Positions 33,533-42,938 are shown, counted from the stretch's first letter. The stretch is DNA of 46,426 nucleotides from RGIG4140 sp045655105 (GCA_045655105.1 JAZOOQ010000069.1:1-46426); one strand, 5' to 3'. Notes: a model not told the origin generated them from the sequence alone. Program-made: numbers and translations.

Positions 33533-33561
33533 ATTTAAATATAAAAAAAAGAGTTTGTCAA
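33533..33561 (-). promoter_or_regulatory. Cyclophilin gene promoter
   Basis: TTGACA (33561-33556), 17-base spacer, TTAAAT (33538-33533). Confidence 0.6.
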
Positions 33562-33567
33562 AAGATT

Positions 33568-34254
33568 TTATAATTCCTTTAACATTTCTTCTGCTAAATA
33601 AATATCATTCATATCATTAATGTCAATGCAATATTTGGGATCAACTTCGAAGCCGTAGGGGATATCATTTAAACTTGTTTCTGAAGAAAGAAGATCTGTT
33701 TTGCTTAAGTAAAGCATGCCATTCACATAAACTGCTTTTGGCATATCTTGACGGCGAACGGTTGATTGTTGAGTTAAAACATTTGTAAGAGCATCTTCTT
33801 TTTGCCAACGAACTAAGATGGGATTATATTTTACTTGGTGAACTGAAAGCATTTGGTTTAAATTTTTATCAATGCACTCTTTAATAATTCCATCAATATG
33901 AAAGGACTGTCTTAATGGTGAAGTTGGTTGAAGCTGTAAAATATAATCAAAATGTTTTCCTTGTTTTTTTAATTCTTCAATTGCGTGAATAATACAGTCG
34001 ATTGATTTAGAAGTGTCAAGAGCTAATTCTGGGGGCCTGTCAATTACATTACAGCCGTTTTCTAAACAACAGTTTTTAATATTTTTACCATCTGTTGAGC
34101 AATAAATGGCATCAATATATTCACTCTTTTTTGTGGCGTCAATTGTGTAATTAATAAGAGGTTTTCCATTAATTGGATAAAGGTTTTTATCTTTAATCCC
34201 TTTTGAGCCAGATCTTGCTGTAATGATTGCGCAAATAGATTTATTTTGATACAT
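33568..34254 (-). CDS. CMP-sugar synthetase (acylneuraminate cytidylyltransferase family)
   Basis: 228 residues. CAIITARSGSKGIKDKNL is the nucleotide-binding start of NeuA/PseF/LegF-type enzymes, which activate nine-carbon sugars with CTP. DRPPELA, LQLQPTSPLR and YVNGMLYL follow as in the family. It could make CMP-sialate, -pseudaminate or -legionaminate; the sequence alone does not decide. No synthase or epimerase gene for such sugars is in the window. It lies 18 bases downstream of an MFS transporter gene and is probably co-transcribed with it. No clear terminator follows. Confidence 0.85.
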   Translation of the reverse strand: MYQNKSICAIITARSGSKGIKDKNLYPINGKPLINYTIDATKKSEYIDAIYCSTDGKNIKNCCLENGCNVIDRPPELALDTSKSIDCIIHAIEELKKQGKHFDYILQLQPTSPLRQSFHIDGIIKECIDKNLNQMLSVHQVKYNPILVRWQKEDALTNVLTQQSTVRRQDMPKAVYVNGMLYLSKTDLLSSETSLNDIPYGFEVDPKYCIDINDMNDIYLAEEMLKEL

Positions 34255-34272
34255 AAAATATCCCTTTTTATT

Positions 34273-35553
34273 TTAGTTGTCTTTCTTTATTTGTTTTAGC
34301 AAATAAATGGAAATAATGCAAAGGATAATTGTCGATATATAAAATAAATTCCATTGAAAAACAGTTTTGTTTGTTATGTTTAAAATATCTGCAAAATTGC
34401 TGAACCAATTTAGAGACAACCCTGCAATAATTGAACCAAGAGCGGCTGCAAATGATTTAAATACAGAATTGACGGATAGATAAACAGAAGACATGTCTTT
34501 TGGCATATAAAGTAAACTTGTGTTATTAATTCCAAGAGCTAAAGCGGCGGTTGAAATTCCTAAAAGGATGTTAACAAATATCAAAGTACTGAGCAATGCA
34601 AAACCCGTCAAGGGGTAAATATTTAATCCCATAAAAATAAGAGTGCATAAAATAAAAATAGGGATAGAAGCAATTAAAATTTTTTCAGGGCCTTTTCTAT
34701 CACTCATTTTTCCCCATTTTTTAACAATAAAAGTGTAAACAAGCCATTGTAAAAGAGTAAGAACAATAATGGTTGACATTTCAACATTTAAGTTTTTAAG
34801 CATAAAAACAGTTAAAAAGGGCGTAATGAAGTTGATTGAAAAGTTTAAGACACTCAAGGCTGTTAATAATCTTGAAAATGGCTTATTTTGAAAGGTATGT
34901 GCTATTTTTTTTATAAATGGTATATCTTTTTTAGTTGGGATTTTTTTATCTTCAATATGAAAAAAAGTGCAGGCACCATAAATGCTAATTAAAAAAGCTA
35001 AAAAGATTAAAAAAGCATAAGAGTAAAGTTCGCCATTTTGATAAGGTTTAGCAATTTTTATTAAGCAGAATACAAAAATAAAGCAAATTATTTTTGCAAT
35101 CATCATCCACTTAAATCGGTGAGAGAAAAATCTTCCCATCATACGTGAAGGAATAAGTTCTTTCATCCAAGGCATCCAAACGCCACCACAAATAGAACCA
35201 ATAAGGTATGAAAATAACAATGAGATAATTAATACGGGAACCACCCAACTTGATCCTTGAAAAAAACAAAGAGCAGCTGCAATAAGATAAAATGGACGAG
35301 CCAAAAATGATGACCATAAAGCAATTTTTTTTGCTGAAATCCCTTTTTCGATTAAATATGAAGAAAGAAGGTGGATCATGTTTCCGATAAATGGAATAGC
35401 GCCCAAAAAACCAATAGAAAGATTTCCAGCACCTAATAAAAGAGCATAGGCGGTAAGAGTGCTGCCAACAGCTAAAGAATCCATTGCTGATGTGGCGACA
35501 CCACCTCTAAAAACATAATCCATCGATTGATGAAGTTTGCTTGCTTTTTTCAT
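34273..35553 (-). CDS. MFS transporter
   Basis: 426 residues with about twelve hydrophobic helices and a charged cytoplasmic loop in the middle (about residues 200-225, EDKKIPTKKDIPFIKK). GKMSDRKGPEKI between two later helices resembles the MFS loop signature. Substrate unknown. First gene of a pair with the CMP-sugar synthetase, which hints at sugar uptake or export, but pairing alone is weak evidence. AAAGGAT precedes ATG 35553; it is divergent from prmA. Confidence 0.8.
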   Translation of the reverse strand: MKKASKLHQSMDYVFRGGVATSAMDSLAVGSTLTAYALLLGAGNLSIGFLGAIPFIGNMIHLLSSYLIEKGISAKKIALWSSFLARPFYLIAAALCFFQGSSWVVPVLIISLLFSYLIGSICGGVWMPWMKELIPSRMMGRFFSHRFKWMMIAKIICFIFVFCLIKIAKPYQNGELYSYAFLIFLAFLISIYGACTFFHIEDKKIPTKKDIPFIKKIAHTFQNKPFSRLLTALSVLNFSINFITPFLTVFMLKNLNVEMSTIIVLTLLQWLVYTFIVKKWGKMSDRKGPEKILIASIPIFILCTLIFMGLNIYPLTGFALLSTLIFVNILLGISTAALALGINNTSLLYMPKDMSSVYLSVNSVFKSFAAALGSIIAGLSLNWFSNFADILNITNKTVFQWNLFYISTIILCIISIYLLKQIKKDN

Positions 35554-35634
35554 TTTTGGATATCCTTTGTTAATTTTAGGTTTCTAGCATAAAAGAGGAT
35601 GAAATGCAAGTTATATTATTATTGTTATTATTCC

Positions 35635-35663
35635 TTGATTTTTCTTAAAAAGTAGCGTATCTT
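35635..35663 (+). promoter_or_regulatory. prmA operon promoter
   Basis: TTGATT (35635-35640), 17-base spacer, TATCTT (35658-35663). Confidence 0.55.
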
Positions 35664-35686
35664 TTTCCTAATTAGAAAGGATGAAA

Positions 35687-36559
35687 ATGACTGAAATTTT
35701 AAATTATGATTTTCGGGTTTTATTAAACCCAAATGAAGTTCCTGTTTTTGAAGAAATGTTAAGTGAAATGGCAGTAGCTGTTTTAACTGTGATGATTGAA
35801 AAAGGGGAGCATAAAGGTAAGTGGGAATTACAAGCTATTTTTGAAGGAAAGCCCGATGAAGCTAGAGTTCAATTTTTGATGGAACAGGCATCTAAAATGG
35901 CTGGTATTAAAACGCCTGAAATTAAAATTAATCCGATGGAAAATAAAAATTGGCTTTTAGAATGTTATCAAAGTTTTAAACCAATTACAATCGGAAAATA
36001 TTTTATTTATGGCTCGCATATTGATGAAGTGCCAAGTGATAAAATTGCTCTTCAAATTGATGCGGCAACGGCTTTTGGAACAGGGGAACATCAAACAACA
36101 CATGGTTGTTTAGAAGCTTTAAATGATCTTGATTTTATTCCACAAAAAGTGATTGATGTTGGTTGTGGGTCAGGGATTTTATCAATGGCTTATGCTAAAA
36201 CATTTAATAGAAAAGTGGATGCTGTTGATATTGATCCAGAATCTGTGCGTGTGGCAAGTGAAAATGCTTCTATTAACGGCTTAAGTGATTTAATGACTGT
36301 GTGGCATAGTAACGGCTATGAACAGGTTAAAGATAAATATGATTTAGTTCTTTGCAATATTTTGGCTCGTCCATTAATGGATATGGCGGCTGATTTAAAA
36401 GCTCATTTAAATAAAGCCGGGGTTGCTATTTTATCTGGATTTTTAAATCGACAAGAACGTTGGGTTTTAAAAGCGCATACAGATCTTGGATTTAAATTTT
36501 TAAAACGTTATCGCATTAATGGGTGGAGTACACTTGTTCTTCAAAAAGGAGAAGAGTAA
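35687..36559 (+). CDS. prmA: Ribosomal protein L11 methyltransferase
   Basis: 290 residues. It trimethylates L11 with SAM. TAFGTGEHQTTHGC is the PrmA-specific motif, IDVGCGSGILSMAYAK the SAM-binding motif I and NILARPL the motif IV region. I start at ATG 35687: AAGG is six bases upstream, whereas ATG 35681 directly abuts it. The next gene begins one base after its stop at 36559 with no gap, so the pair is tightly coupled. Confidence 0.93.
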   Translation: MTEILNYDFRVLLNPNEVPVFEEMLSEMAVAVLTVMIEKGEHKGKWELQAIFEGKPDEARVQFLMEQASKMAGIKTPEIKINPMENKNWLLECYQSFKPITIGKYFIYGSHIDEVPSDKIALQIDAATAFGTGEHQTTHGCLEALNDLDFIPQKVIDVGCGSGILSMAYAKTFNRKVDAVDIDPESVRVASENASINGLSDLMTVWHSNGYEQVKDKYDLVLCNILARPLMDMAADLKAHLNKAGVAILSGFLNRQERWVLKAHTDLGFKFLKRYRINGWSTLVLQKGEE

Positions 36560-38224
36560 ATGACCGCTCTTTTATCCAAAATTCAAGCGGATTTAATTGA
36601 AAATGACTTAGATGGTGTTTTAATCCTTAAAAGTGATCCATTTTTGTCGGGTTACTATGCGCCATATAAGGATAGATTGAAAGAAGTCACTTCTTTTTCA
36701 GGATCAGATGGTGTGGCACTTGTTTTAAAAACAGGTGGTGTTTTGTTTGTTGATTCAAGGTATACCGAACAGGCAAAATTGCAATCAAATTTTAAAGTTT
36801 TAGAAGTGCCAAAAGAAACAAGGCTGTCTTTATGGATAAAAGAAAATATGCAAGGTAAAAAGATTTTGTTTGATGATAAGGTGCATTCTGTTGAATGGGT
36901 TCATCAAATGGAAGTTCTTTTAAAAGAATCAAATGTTTCTTTATTGCCGGATAGTAATCGTTTATTTGATAAATGGTTTGCGTCTCAATTTTTTAAACAA
37001 GACCTTTTTGATTATGATGAAAAGTATGCAGGGTGTTCATCAAAAGAAAAAATAAAAAAAGTTCAAGCTTATTTAAATGAAAAGAATTTAGATGCGCTTT
37101 TTATCCTTTCTCCAGAAAATGTTTCGTGGTTATTAAATAAAAGGGATAAAAATAAAAGTGATTATCCAGTTGTTTATAAAAGATTAATTGTGATGAAAAA
37201 TGGGGATGTTTTAGATTTTGATGAAAATATTAAAGCATTAAAAGGTTTAAAAACAGCGGTTGATTTAAAAAAGGCAAGTCTTTATTTGGTAAATGAGCTT
37301 AAAAAGAATCATGTTTTGATTCAGCATGAAACAGAAATTATTGATGAATTAAAAGCGCAGAAAAACAGTATTGAAATTCAAAATATTAAAGAAGCTTGTT
37401 TGTTTGAAAGCTTGGTTGTAACTAAATTTTTAGCTTTTGTTGAAAAGAATAAAGGATCGATAACGGAAATTGATTGTGATGAAAAATTAAAAGAGTTGCG
37501 TTCCTTGTCGCCTCTTTATTTTCATGATAGTTTTCAAACAATTGCCGCTTCTGGACCTCATGCAGCACAAGCCCATTATGCCCCAACAAATGAATCAAAC
37601 GTGCAAGTAGCGGATTATCCAATTCTTCTTGTTGATACAGGTGGACATTATTTAAATGGTACAACGGATATGACAAGAACTATTTTAATCGGTTCTGCAA
37701 CTCAGTTGATGAAACAACGATATACCGAAGTGTTAAAAGGGCATATTGCGTTGGCTTCTTCAAATTTAAAAGAAGGGGAAAGTACATCTCTTTTGGATGA
37801 AAAGGCACATCATTATTTAAGAGCATCCGGTGTTGATTATTATCATGGAACAGGGCATGGGATTGGTATGATGCTGGGCGTTCATGAATATCCACCAGCT
37901 GTTTATTCAAAAGATGAAAAAGGTTTAGTGGGAGGTATGCTTTTTTCGAATGAACCAGCTTTTTATTCAGTTGAAGAGGGATTTGGTATCCGCCTTGAAA
38001 ATATGCTTTTATCTTATGAAAAAGAAGATGGCGTGTTAGGGTTTAAAAATCTTTTATTCATTCCATTTGATGAAAGATTTGTTGATTTTAATTTATTAAC
38101 GAATGAAGAAAAAGAATGGTTAAAATCCTATCATGAGGAAATTTTAAAAAAAGTCTTCCCGTCATTAAGTGCGGAAGAAAAAGAATTGATTATGCCGTTG
38201 ATGAGTGGATTTTTGAAAGGATAA
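36560..38224 (+). CDS. pepP: Aminopeptidase P family (Xaa-Pro) metallopeptidase
   Basis: 554 residues, the long three-domain type found in alphaproteobacteria and eukaryotes. Two creatinase-like N-terminal domains precede the pita-bread catalytic domain. Metal ligands: Asp in LLVDTGGHYLNGTTDMTR (two Asp), His in YHGTGHGIG, Glu in NEPAFY and Glu in RLENM. It removes N-terminal residues before proline. It follows prmA with no gap and its end carries the smpB ribosome-binding site. The gene symbol is by family; the equivalent long enzymes are also called PepP2. Confidence 0.9.
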   Translation: MTALLSKIQADLIENDLDGVLILKSDPFLSGYYAPYKDRLKEVTSFSGSDGVALVLKTGGVLFVDSRYTEQAKLQSNFKVLEVPKETRLSLWIKENMQGKKILFDDKVHSVEWVHQMEVLLKESNVSLLPDSNRLFDKWFASQFFKQDLFDYDEKYAGCSSKEKIKKVQAYLNEKNLDALFILSPENVSWLLNKRDKNKSDYPVVYKRLIVMKNGDVLDFDENIKALKGLKTAVDLKKASLYLVNELKKNHVLIQHETEIIDELKAQKNSIEIQNIKEACLFESLVVTKFLAFVEKNKGSITEIDCDEKLKELRSLSPLYFHDSFQTIAASGPHAAQAHYAPTNESNVQVADYPILLVDTGGHYLNGTTDMTRTILIGSATQLMKQRYTEVLKGHIALASSNLKEGESTSLLDEKAHHYLRASGVDYYHGTGHGIGMMLGVHEYPPAVYSKDEKGLVGGMLFSNEPAFYSVEEGFGIRLENMLLSYEKEDGVLGFKNLLFIPFDERFVDFNLLTNEEKEWLKSYHEEILKKVFPSLSAEEKELIMPLMSGFLKG

Positions 38225-38228
38225 AAAA

Positions 38229-38714
38229 GTGGCAAAACTTATTTCAACCGGAACGGTTGCAACAAACAGAAAAGCAAGGTTTAACTATGAAATTTTGGAA
38301 ACCTATGAAGCTGGTATTGTGTTAACAGGTGGGGAAGTGAAATCTTTGAGGGCAGGGCATGCCACCATTAATGAAAGTTATGCGGATACGGAAAACAGAG
38401 AGTTGTTTTTGATTAATGCGCATATTGCTGAATATTTGGGATCAAAAGGTGGTTTTGTGCAAGAAAAATCATCTCGTCCAAGAAAGCTTTTATTGCATGA
38501 AAAAGAGTTAAATAAAATTTTTGCGGCGATTGAGCAAAAGGGAAAAACAGTTATTCCTTTAGAGCTTTATTTTAACTCTAGAGGAGTTGCAAAAGTGAAA
38601 ATTGCGTTGGCAACTGGTAAAAATATGGCAGATAAGCGCGAAGACATTAAAAAACGAGATTGGAACCGAGATAAACAACGCATTTTAGCTCATTATAATA
38701 ATGGAAAAAGATAG
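38229..38714 (+). CDS. smpB: SsrA-binding protein SmpB
   Basis: 161 residues. It delivers tmRNA to stalled ribosomes. VATNRKARFNYEILETYEAG and LTGGEVKSLRAG are the OB-fold core, and the C-terminal KKRDWNRDKQRILAHYNNGKR is the tail that enters the mRNA channel. It starts at GTG 38229, supported by AAAGGA eight bases upstream, inside the end of the peptidase gene. No tmRNA gene is adjacent. Confidence 0.96.
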   Translation: MAKLISTGTVATNRKARFNYEILETYEAGIVLTGGEVKSLRAGHATINESYADTENRELFLINAHIAEYLGSKGGFVQEKSSRPRKLLLHEKELNKIFAAIEQKGKTVIPLELYFNSRGVAKVKIALATGKNMADKREDIKKRDWNRDKQRILAHYNNGKR

Positions 38715-38732
38715 TTAAAAATTAAGAAAATA

Positions 38733-38768
38733 GCCCTTATTCTGTAAAAGAATAGGGGTGTTTTTTTT
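38733..38768 (+). terminator. smpB terminator
   Basis: GCCCTTATTC pairs with GAATAGGGGT (with G-T pairs), followed by eight T. Confidence 0.87.
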
Positions 38769-38782
38769 GCTTGTTTTTAATA

Positions 38783-38824
38783 TTGACAAAAAAGATTGAC
38801 AATTTTGTTGATTTATGATATAAT
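38783..38824 (+). promoter_or_regulatory. Helicase gene promoter, with a second upstream -35 hexamer
   Basis: TTGACA (38796-38801), 17-base spacer, TATAAT (38819-38824): a perfect consensus promoter. A second TTGACA lies at 38783-38788, 13 bases upstream. Confidence 0.9.
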
Positions 38825-38849
38825 TACAAAAATTTTAGAGGGGAATCAT

Positions 38850-41375
38850 ATGAAACAACAAAATTTTAATGCGCTTATTAGTGGTATAAAGTCTTTTTTG
38901 CCAATTTCGGACTTAAGACCGGCGCAAAAAGATATTTTTGAAGAATTTTTATCAAGAGCGGATGAAAATTTAACAAAAGGCTTTTTTGATCTTGCCACTG
39001 GGTTTGGCAAAACAAGAATGATGAACGTTTTAGCTGAAAGCTTTTTATTGCAAAACCCGAAAGGTAAAGTGGTTGTTGTTGTGCCAACTCAAAGTTTGGT
39101 GAAAGATGCAAATGGCGAGGGGATGATTAAGCGCTTTCAAGATTTTCATCAAATGCATTTTAATGAACCATTAAGCATTGGTGCATTTTATACATATGGA
39201 AAAGATACAACAAGTAATGTTATTGTAACAACTTATTCTTCACTCAATACCTTTGCTAACAACATTAACCCAAAAGAAGTTGGCCTTTTGTTGTTGGATG
39301 AAGCACATCACAGCTTATCCCAAAGCCGAATGGATGCGATTAAAGAATTTTCAAATGCTTGTTGTTATGGTTTAACAGCAACGCCAGCTTATTCCCCAGA
39401 TAAATCATTGGAAAATTTATTGGGTTCAGTGATATCTGAAATGAACACAGTGCAAGCCGTTAAAGATGGATTGCTTACGCCTTGCAAAAATGTTTTGCTT
39501 TCATCCAAAATTAAGGTGGATTTGAGTTTTGTTTCAAAAACAACCACGGGTGAATATAATGAAGCTGAACTTGAAAAACTGCTTTCTCAAGCTCTGAAAT
39601 CTTATCAAGAAAATGGGAATGCAAAAAATTGGAAAAATGTGCATGAGTTAATTGCAAATGAAATTGCTGTGTTTTATCAAAATTATGTGGATGAAACAGT
39701 TGGCAAAGTGCAAGGTAAAAAATGTATGATTAACTGCCGTTCACAGGCTGAAGCAAAATTACAGGCCAGAGCTTTAAATAAATTGTTTGGAAAAACAGTT
39801 GCTGGTATTTGGACAACAAATACAAAAGATAAAACCATTTTAAACAAATTTGTGAATGGCAATTTGCCCATTTTATGTCAGGTTGGAAAACTCTCTGAAG
39901 GGTTTGACATGCCTGAATTGGATATGTGTATTAACTATCCAACTTGTTCCAGAGTGGTTGAAGCGCAACGTGGGGGTCGTGTTTTGCGTTTAAACCCACA
40001 AAATGAAAATAAGTTTGCTTTGATTGTGGATGTTGTTTTTGCGCATCCAGATTATGATAACCCAATTTTGTCATCTCACGAAAACGGACAAGTTCTTTAT
40101 CGTGATATTACAAACAAAAGTGTGGTTATTTCAGATAAAAAGATGGATGAGAGATCAGGTGATTTAGAACCATGGGCAAGAAAAGAACGCTCATCATCAA
40201 AACTTTCCCTTGAAGTTTTTGATATTTTTTCAAATGTTGAAGAGTTGATTACTCTTGAAAATGAGGCTGTTGCAGCGTTGAAAGCTCAAGATATTCCAGT
40301 AAAAAGAGAAGGAATGAAATCAAGTAGCGATTTGGTTATATTGTTTAAAAGATACAATCAATTTTACGCAAAACAGTTTCAAAAATATTATGATGAAAAT
40401 GAAATTTTTGATGTTAATGGAAAAAAATATCCATTGATTGAAAGAGTAAAATCTGGAACAAAAATTGCATTGGCATTACATGAACATGAAAATGCTCTTG
40501 AAACATTTAAAAAACTGTTGAAAAAAGATGGATATGATCTTGATATTCCAGATATTCCAGTAAAAAGAGAAGGAATGAAATCAAGTAGAGATTTGGTTAT
40601 ATTGTTTAAAAAAGACAATCAATTTTACGCAAAACAGTTTCAAAAATATTATGATAAAAATGAAATGTTTGATGTTAATGGAAAAAAATATCCATTGATT
40701 GAAAGAGTAAAATCTGGATCGAAAATTGCCTTGGTTTTGCATGAACATGAAAATGCTCTTGAAACATTTAAAAAACTGTTGAAAAAAGATGGAAATGATC
40801 TTGATATTCCAGTAAAAAGAGAAGGAATGAAATCTAGTAATGATTTGGGTTTGTTGCTTAAAAAAGATTGTACATTTTTTGTAAAGAGACTACAAAAATA
40901 TTATGACGAAAATAAAATGTTTGAGATTGATGGAATCCAATATCCTTTGGTTGAAAAAGTAAAATCCCGTACAATCATCGTGTTGGCATTACATGAACAT
41001 GAAAATGCATTAGAAGCGTTTAAAAAGCTTTTGCAAGAAGAAGGGAATGATCTTGATATTTCAGTAAAAAGAGAAGGGATGTTGTCCAGTAGAGATTTAA
41101 CTATATTGTTTAAAAAAGACAATCAATTTTATGCAAAACAGATGCAAAGATTTTATAATGAAAATAAAACTTTTGAGATTGATGGAATCCAATATCCTTT
41201 AGTTGAAAAAGTAAAATCTTATTCACAAGCTACATTAGCTTTGCATGAGCATCCATTGGCACTTGAAACATTTAAAAGGTTATTAGAAAAAGATGGCATT
41301 GTTTTGAAAGAAAGAAAAATTACTTCTCAAAAACAAGATCTTTTATCCATTCAAAAGCAGCAAAAAAGCCGATAA
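38850..41375 (+). CDS. Superfamily 2 DEAH-box helicase with four C-terminal tandem repeats
   Basis: 841 residues. The helicase core has Walker A ATGFGKTR (49-56), motif Ia region VVVPTQSLV, DEAH (150-153), GLTATPA (174-180), then EGFDMPELD and the arginine motif EAQRGGRVLR. It resembles the helicase parts of restriction or repair enzymes, but I see no nuclease or methylase domain. From residue about 481 come four repeats of about 84 residues, each PVKREGM...DL..LFKK...YP..E.VKS...LHEH..ALE.FK.LL. ATG 38850 follows GAGGGG; the in-frame ATG 38796 falls on the promoter. Role unknown; defence or DNA repair are possible. Confidence 0.85.
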   Translation: MKQQNFNALISGIKSFLPISDLRPAQKDIFEEFLSRADENLTKGFFDLATGFGKTRMMNVLAESFLLQNPKGKVVVVVPTQSLVKDANGEGMIKRFQDFHQMHFNEPLSIGAFYTYGKDTTSNVIVTTYSSLNTFANNINPKEVGLLLLDEAHHSLSQSRMDAIKEFSNACCYGLTATPAYSPDKSLENLLGSVISEMNTVQAVKDGLLTPCKNVLLSSKIKVDLSFVSKTTTGEYNEAELEKLLSQALKSYQENGNAKNWKNVHELIANEIAVFYQNYVDETVGKVQGKKCMINCRSQAEAKLQARALNKLFGKTVAGIWTTNTKDKTILNKFVNGNLPILCQVGKLSEGFDMPELDMCINYPTCSRVVEAQRGGRVLRLNPQNENKFALIVDVVFAHPDYDNPILSSHENGQVLYRDITNKSVVISDKKMDERSGDLEPWARKERSSSKLSLEVFDIFSNVEELITLENEAVAALKAQDIPVKREGMKSSSDLVILFKRYNQFYAKQFQKYYDENEIFDVNGKKYPLIERVKSGTKIALALHEHENALETFKKLLKKDGYDLDIPDIPVKREGMKSSRDLVILFKKDNQFYAKQFQKYYDKNEMFDVNGKKYPLIERVKSGSKIALVLHEHENALETFKKLLKKDGNDLDIPVKREGMKSSNDLGLLLKKDCTFFVKRLQKYYDENKMFEIDGIQYPLVEKVKSRTIIVLALHEHENALEAFKKLLQEEGNDLDISVKREGMLSSRDLTILFKKDNQFYAKQMQRFYNENKTFEIDGIQYPLVEKVKSYSQATLALHEHPLALETFKRLLEKDGIVLKERKITSQKQDLLSIQKQQKSR
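40290..41303 (+). repeat. Four tandem repeats in the helicase gene
   Basis: Units start at 40290, 40551, 40803 and 41055, with lengths of 261, 252, 252 and about 249 bases, all in frame. Units 1 and 2 differ at only about eight of 84 residues and are close in DNA; units 3 and 4 share FEIDGIQYPL in place of FDVNGKKYPL. Unit 1 ends with a nine-base duplication (DIP DIP). Confidence 0.9.
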
Positions 41376-41396
41376 AAAGCTACTGATTTTTGTTAA

Positions 41397-41427
41397 TAAA
41401 AACCCACTGAAAGTAAACAGTGGGTTT
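41397..41427. terminator. Bidirectional terminator between the helicase gene and der
   Basis: AAAACCCACTG pairs with CAGTGGGTTTT around an eight-base loop. Confidence 0.9.
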
Positions 41428-41432
41428 TATGT

Positions 41433-42929
41433 TTATTTGCGTCTTTTTTCTCTATGCAAAGATTTTGGACCTTGTTTAACTTTGGATTTTGGCTTTGGTT
41501 TGCCTTTTGTTTGTTTCTTTTCCATAATCTTTGCCTTTTTCTTAATTGAGGCACGTTCTTTTGCTTTTTCAGCATAAGGGTTTTCGCGTTTTCTCATATG
41601 AATTCTGATTGGCACACCAACCAAACCATAACGCTCTCTCAATCCGTTTGAAAGATATCTTAAATAAGATTCTGGCAATTGATCTGGGTTGCTTGAAAAG
41701 ATCACAAAGGTTGGTGGGCGTTTTGAAACCTGTGTCATATATTTCATTGGAATGCGTCTACCATTGCTTGCAACAGGGGTTGGGTGTGCTTGAGTCATTT
41801 CTTGCAAGAATGTGTTGAGTTTATGCGTTGGCACACGTTTGTTCCAAAGTTTATACATTTCAAATACATCACTCATCAATCGGTCTAAACCATAACCTGT
41901 TTTTCCAGAAATCGTGTGAACAGGAATGCCTTTAACTTGTTGCAATGATTCAACCAATTTTTCTTTTAATCGATGCAAAACTTGTTGTGGATTTTCAATT
42001 GAATCCCATTTATTTAAGGCAATTAAAAGAACGCGGCCTTCATTCAAAACTTTTGAAGCAATAATCAAGTCTTGCTTTTCCATTGGCACATTGGCATCTA
42101 AAACCAAAATAACAACTTCGGCAAAATCAATGCTTGTATTTGTATCTTGGGCTGAAATTTCTTCTACTTGATTAGTAACTTTTCCTCTTTTTCTAAGACC
42201 AGCTGTGTCTGTTAATAAAATTTCATTTCCTCTCCAATTCCAAGGAATTGTAATCGCATCTCTGGTAACGCCAGCTTCTGGCCCTGTTAATAATCTTTCT
42301 TGCCCCAAAAGTTGGTTAACAAGAGTTGACTTTCCAACATTTGGACGGCCAACAATGGCTAATTTTAATGGTTTAATTTTGGGTTCTTCTTCAACAATTT
42401 CTTCATCTTCAAAGAAATCATCATCCTCTTCGTCTTCATCTCCTTCTTTTGGTGGGTTGATCAGCATTTTTAATTCTTGATATAAATCGCTGATACCAAC
42501 GCCATGTTCGCCAGAAATTTTAAGTGGCGAGCCAAGACCAAGCGCATAAAAATCACCAGTGTGTTGTTGCCCTTCTGCTTTATTGGCAAGCAAAATAACT
42601 GGTTTATCAACCATTCTTAATTCAGTTGCCATTTTTTCATCCAAAGTTGTTAATCCACTTCTAGCATCAACAACTGCTAAAATGATATCAGCTTCTTCAA
42701 TGGCCATTTGGGTTTGTCGCCACATGGCTTTAGCTAAACTTGAAGAATCTTCAAGACCTGCCGTATCAATCACTCTAAACGAAATATCGCCGAGCGTAGC
42801 TGTTCCTTCTTTTCGATCTCTTGTAACGCCTGGTTCATCGTGAACAATCGCAAGCTTCTTTTTGCAAAGCCTGTTAAAAAGCGTTGATTTCCCGACGTTT
42901 GTTCTTCCTACAATCGCAACTGTTTTCAT
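41433..42929 (-). CDS. der: Ribosome-assembly GTPase Der (EngA)
   Basis: 498 residues. Two GTPase domains in tandem, needed for 50S assembly: GRTNVGKST near residue 8 and GRPNVGKST near 195, each with DTAGLE/DTAGLR and NKAE/NKWD motifs, then a KH-like domain. The linker is very acidic (a run of Asp and Glu around 165-185) and the C-terminus is a Lys-rich tail. Last gene of the yfgM-bamB-der transcript; nine bases separate it from bamB. Confidence 0.97.
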   Translation of the reverse strand: MKTVAIVGRTNVGKSTLFNRLCKKKLAIVHDEPGVTRDRKEGTATLGDISFRVIDTAGLEDSSSLAKAMWRQTQMAIEEADIILAVVDARSGLTTLDEKMATELRMVDKPVILLANKAEGQQHTGDFYALGLGSPLKISGEHGVGISDLYQELKMLINPPKEGDEDEEDDDFFEDEEIVEEEPKIKPLKLAIVGRPNVGKSTLVNQLLGQERLLTGPEAGVTRDAITIPWNWRGNEILLTDTAGLRKRGKVTNQVEEISAQDTNTSIDFAEVVILVLDANVPMEKQDLIIASKVLNEGRVLLIALNKWDSIENPQQVLHRLKEKLVESLQQVKGIPVHTISGKTGYGLDRLMSDVFEMYKLWNKRVPTHKLNTFLQEMTQAHPTPVASNGRRIPMKYMTQVSKRPPTFVIFSSNPDQLPESYLRYLSNGLRERYGLVGVPIRIHMRKRENPYAEKAKERASIKKKAKIMEKKQTKGKPKPKSKVKQGPKSLHREKRRK

Positions 42930-42938
42930 TTTATTCCT

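Noticed and set aside
38715..38849. tmRNA gene next to smpB
   Set aside because: Only a terminator and the helicase promoter are present; there is no tRNA-like end or tag frame.
40290..41303. CRISPR array
   Set aside because: The repeats are about 250 bases, contiguous, in frame and coding; there are no short repeat-spacer units or cas genes.
42205..42843. Open frames opposite der
   Set aside because: They are antisense shadows of the two GTPase domains, with Ser runs produced by the acidic linker codons.
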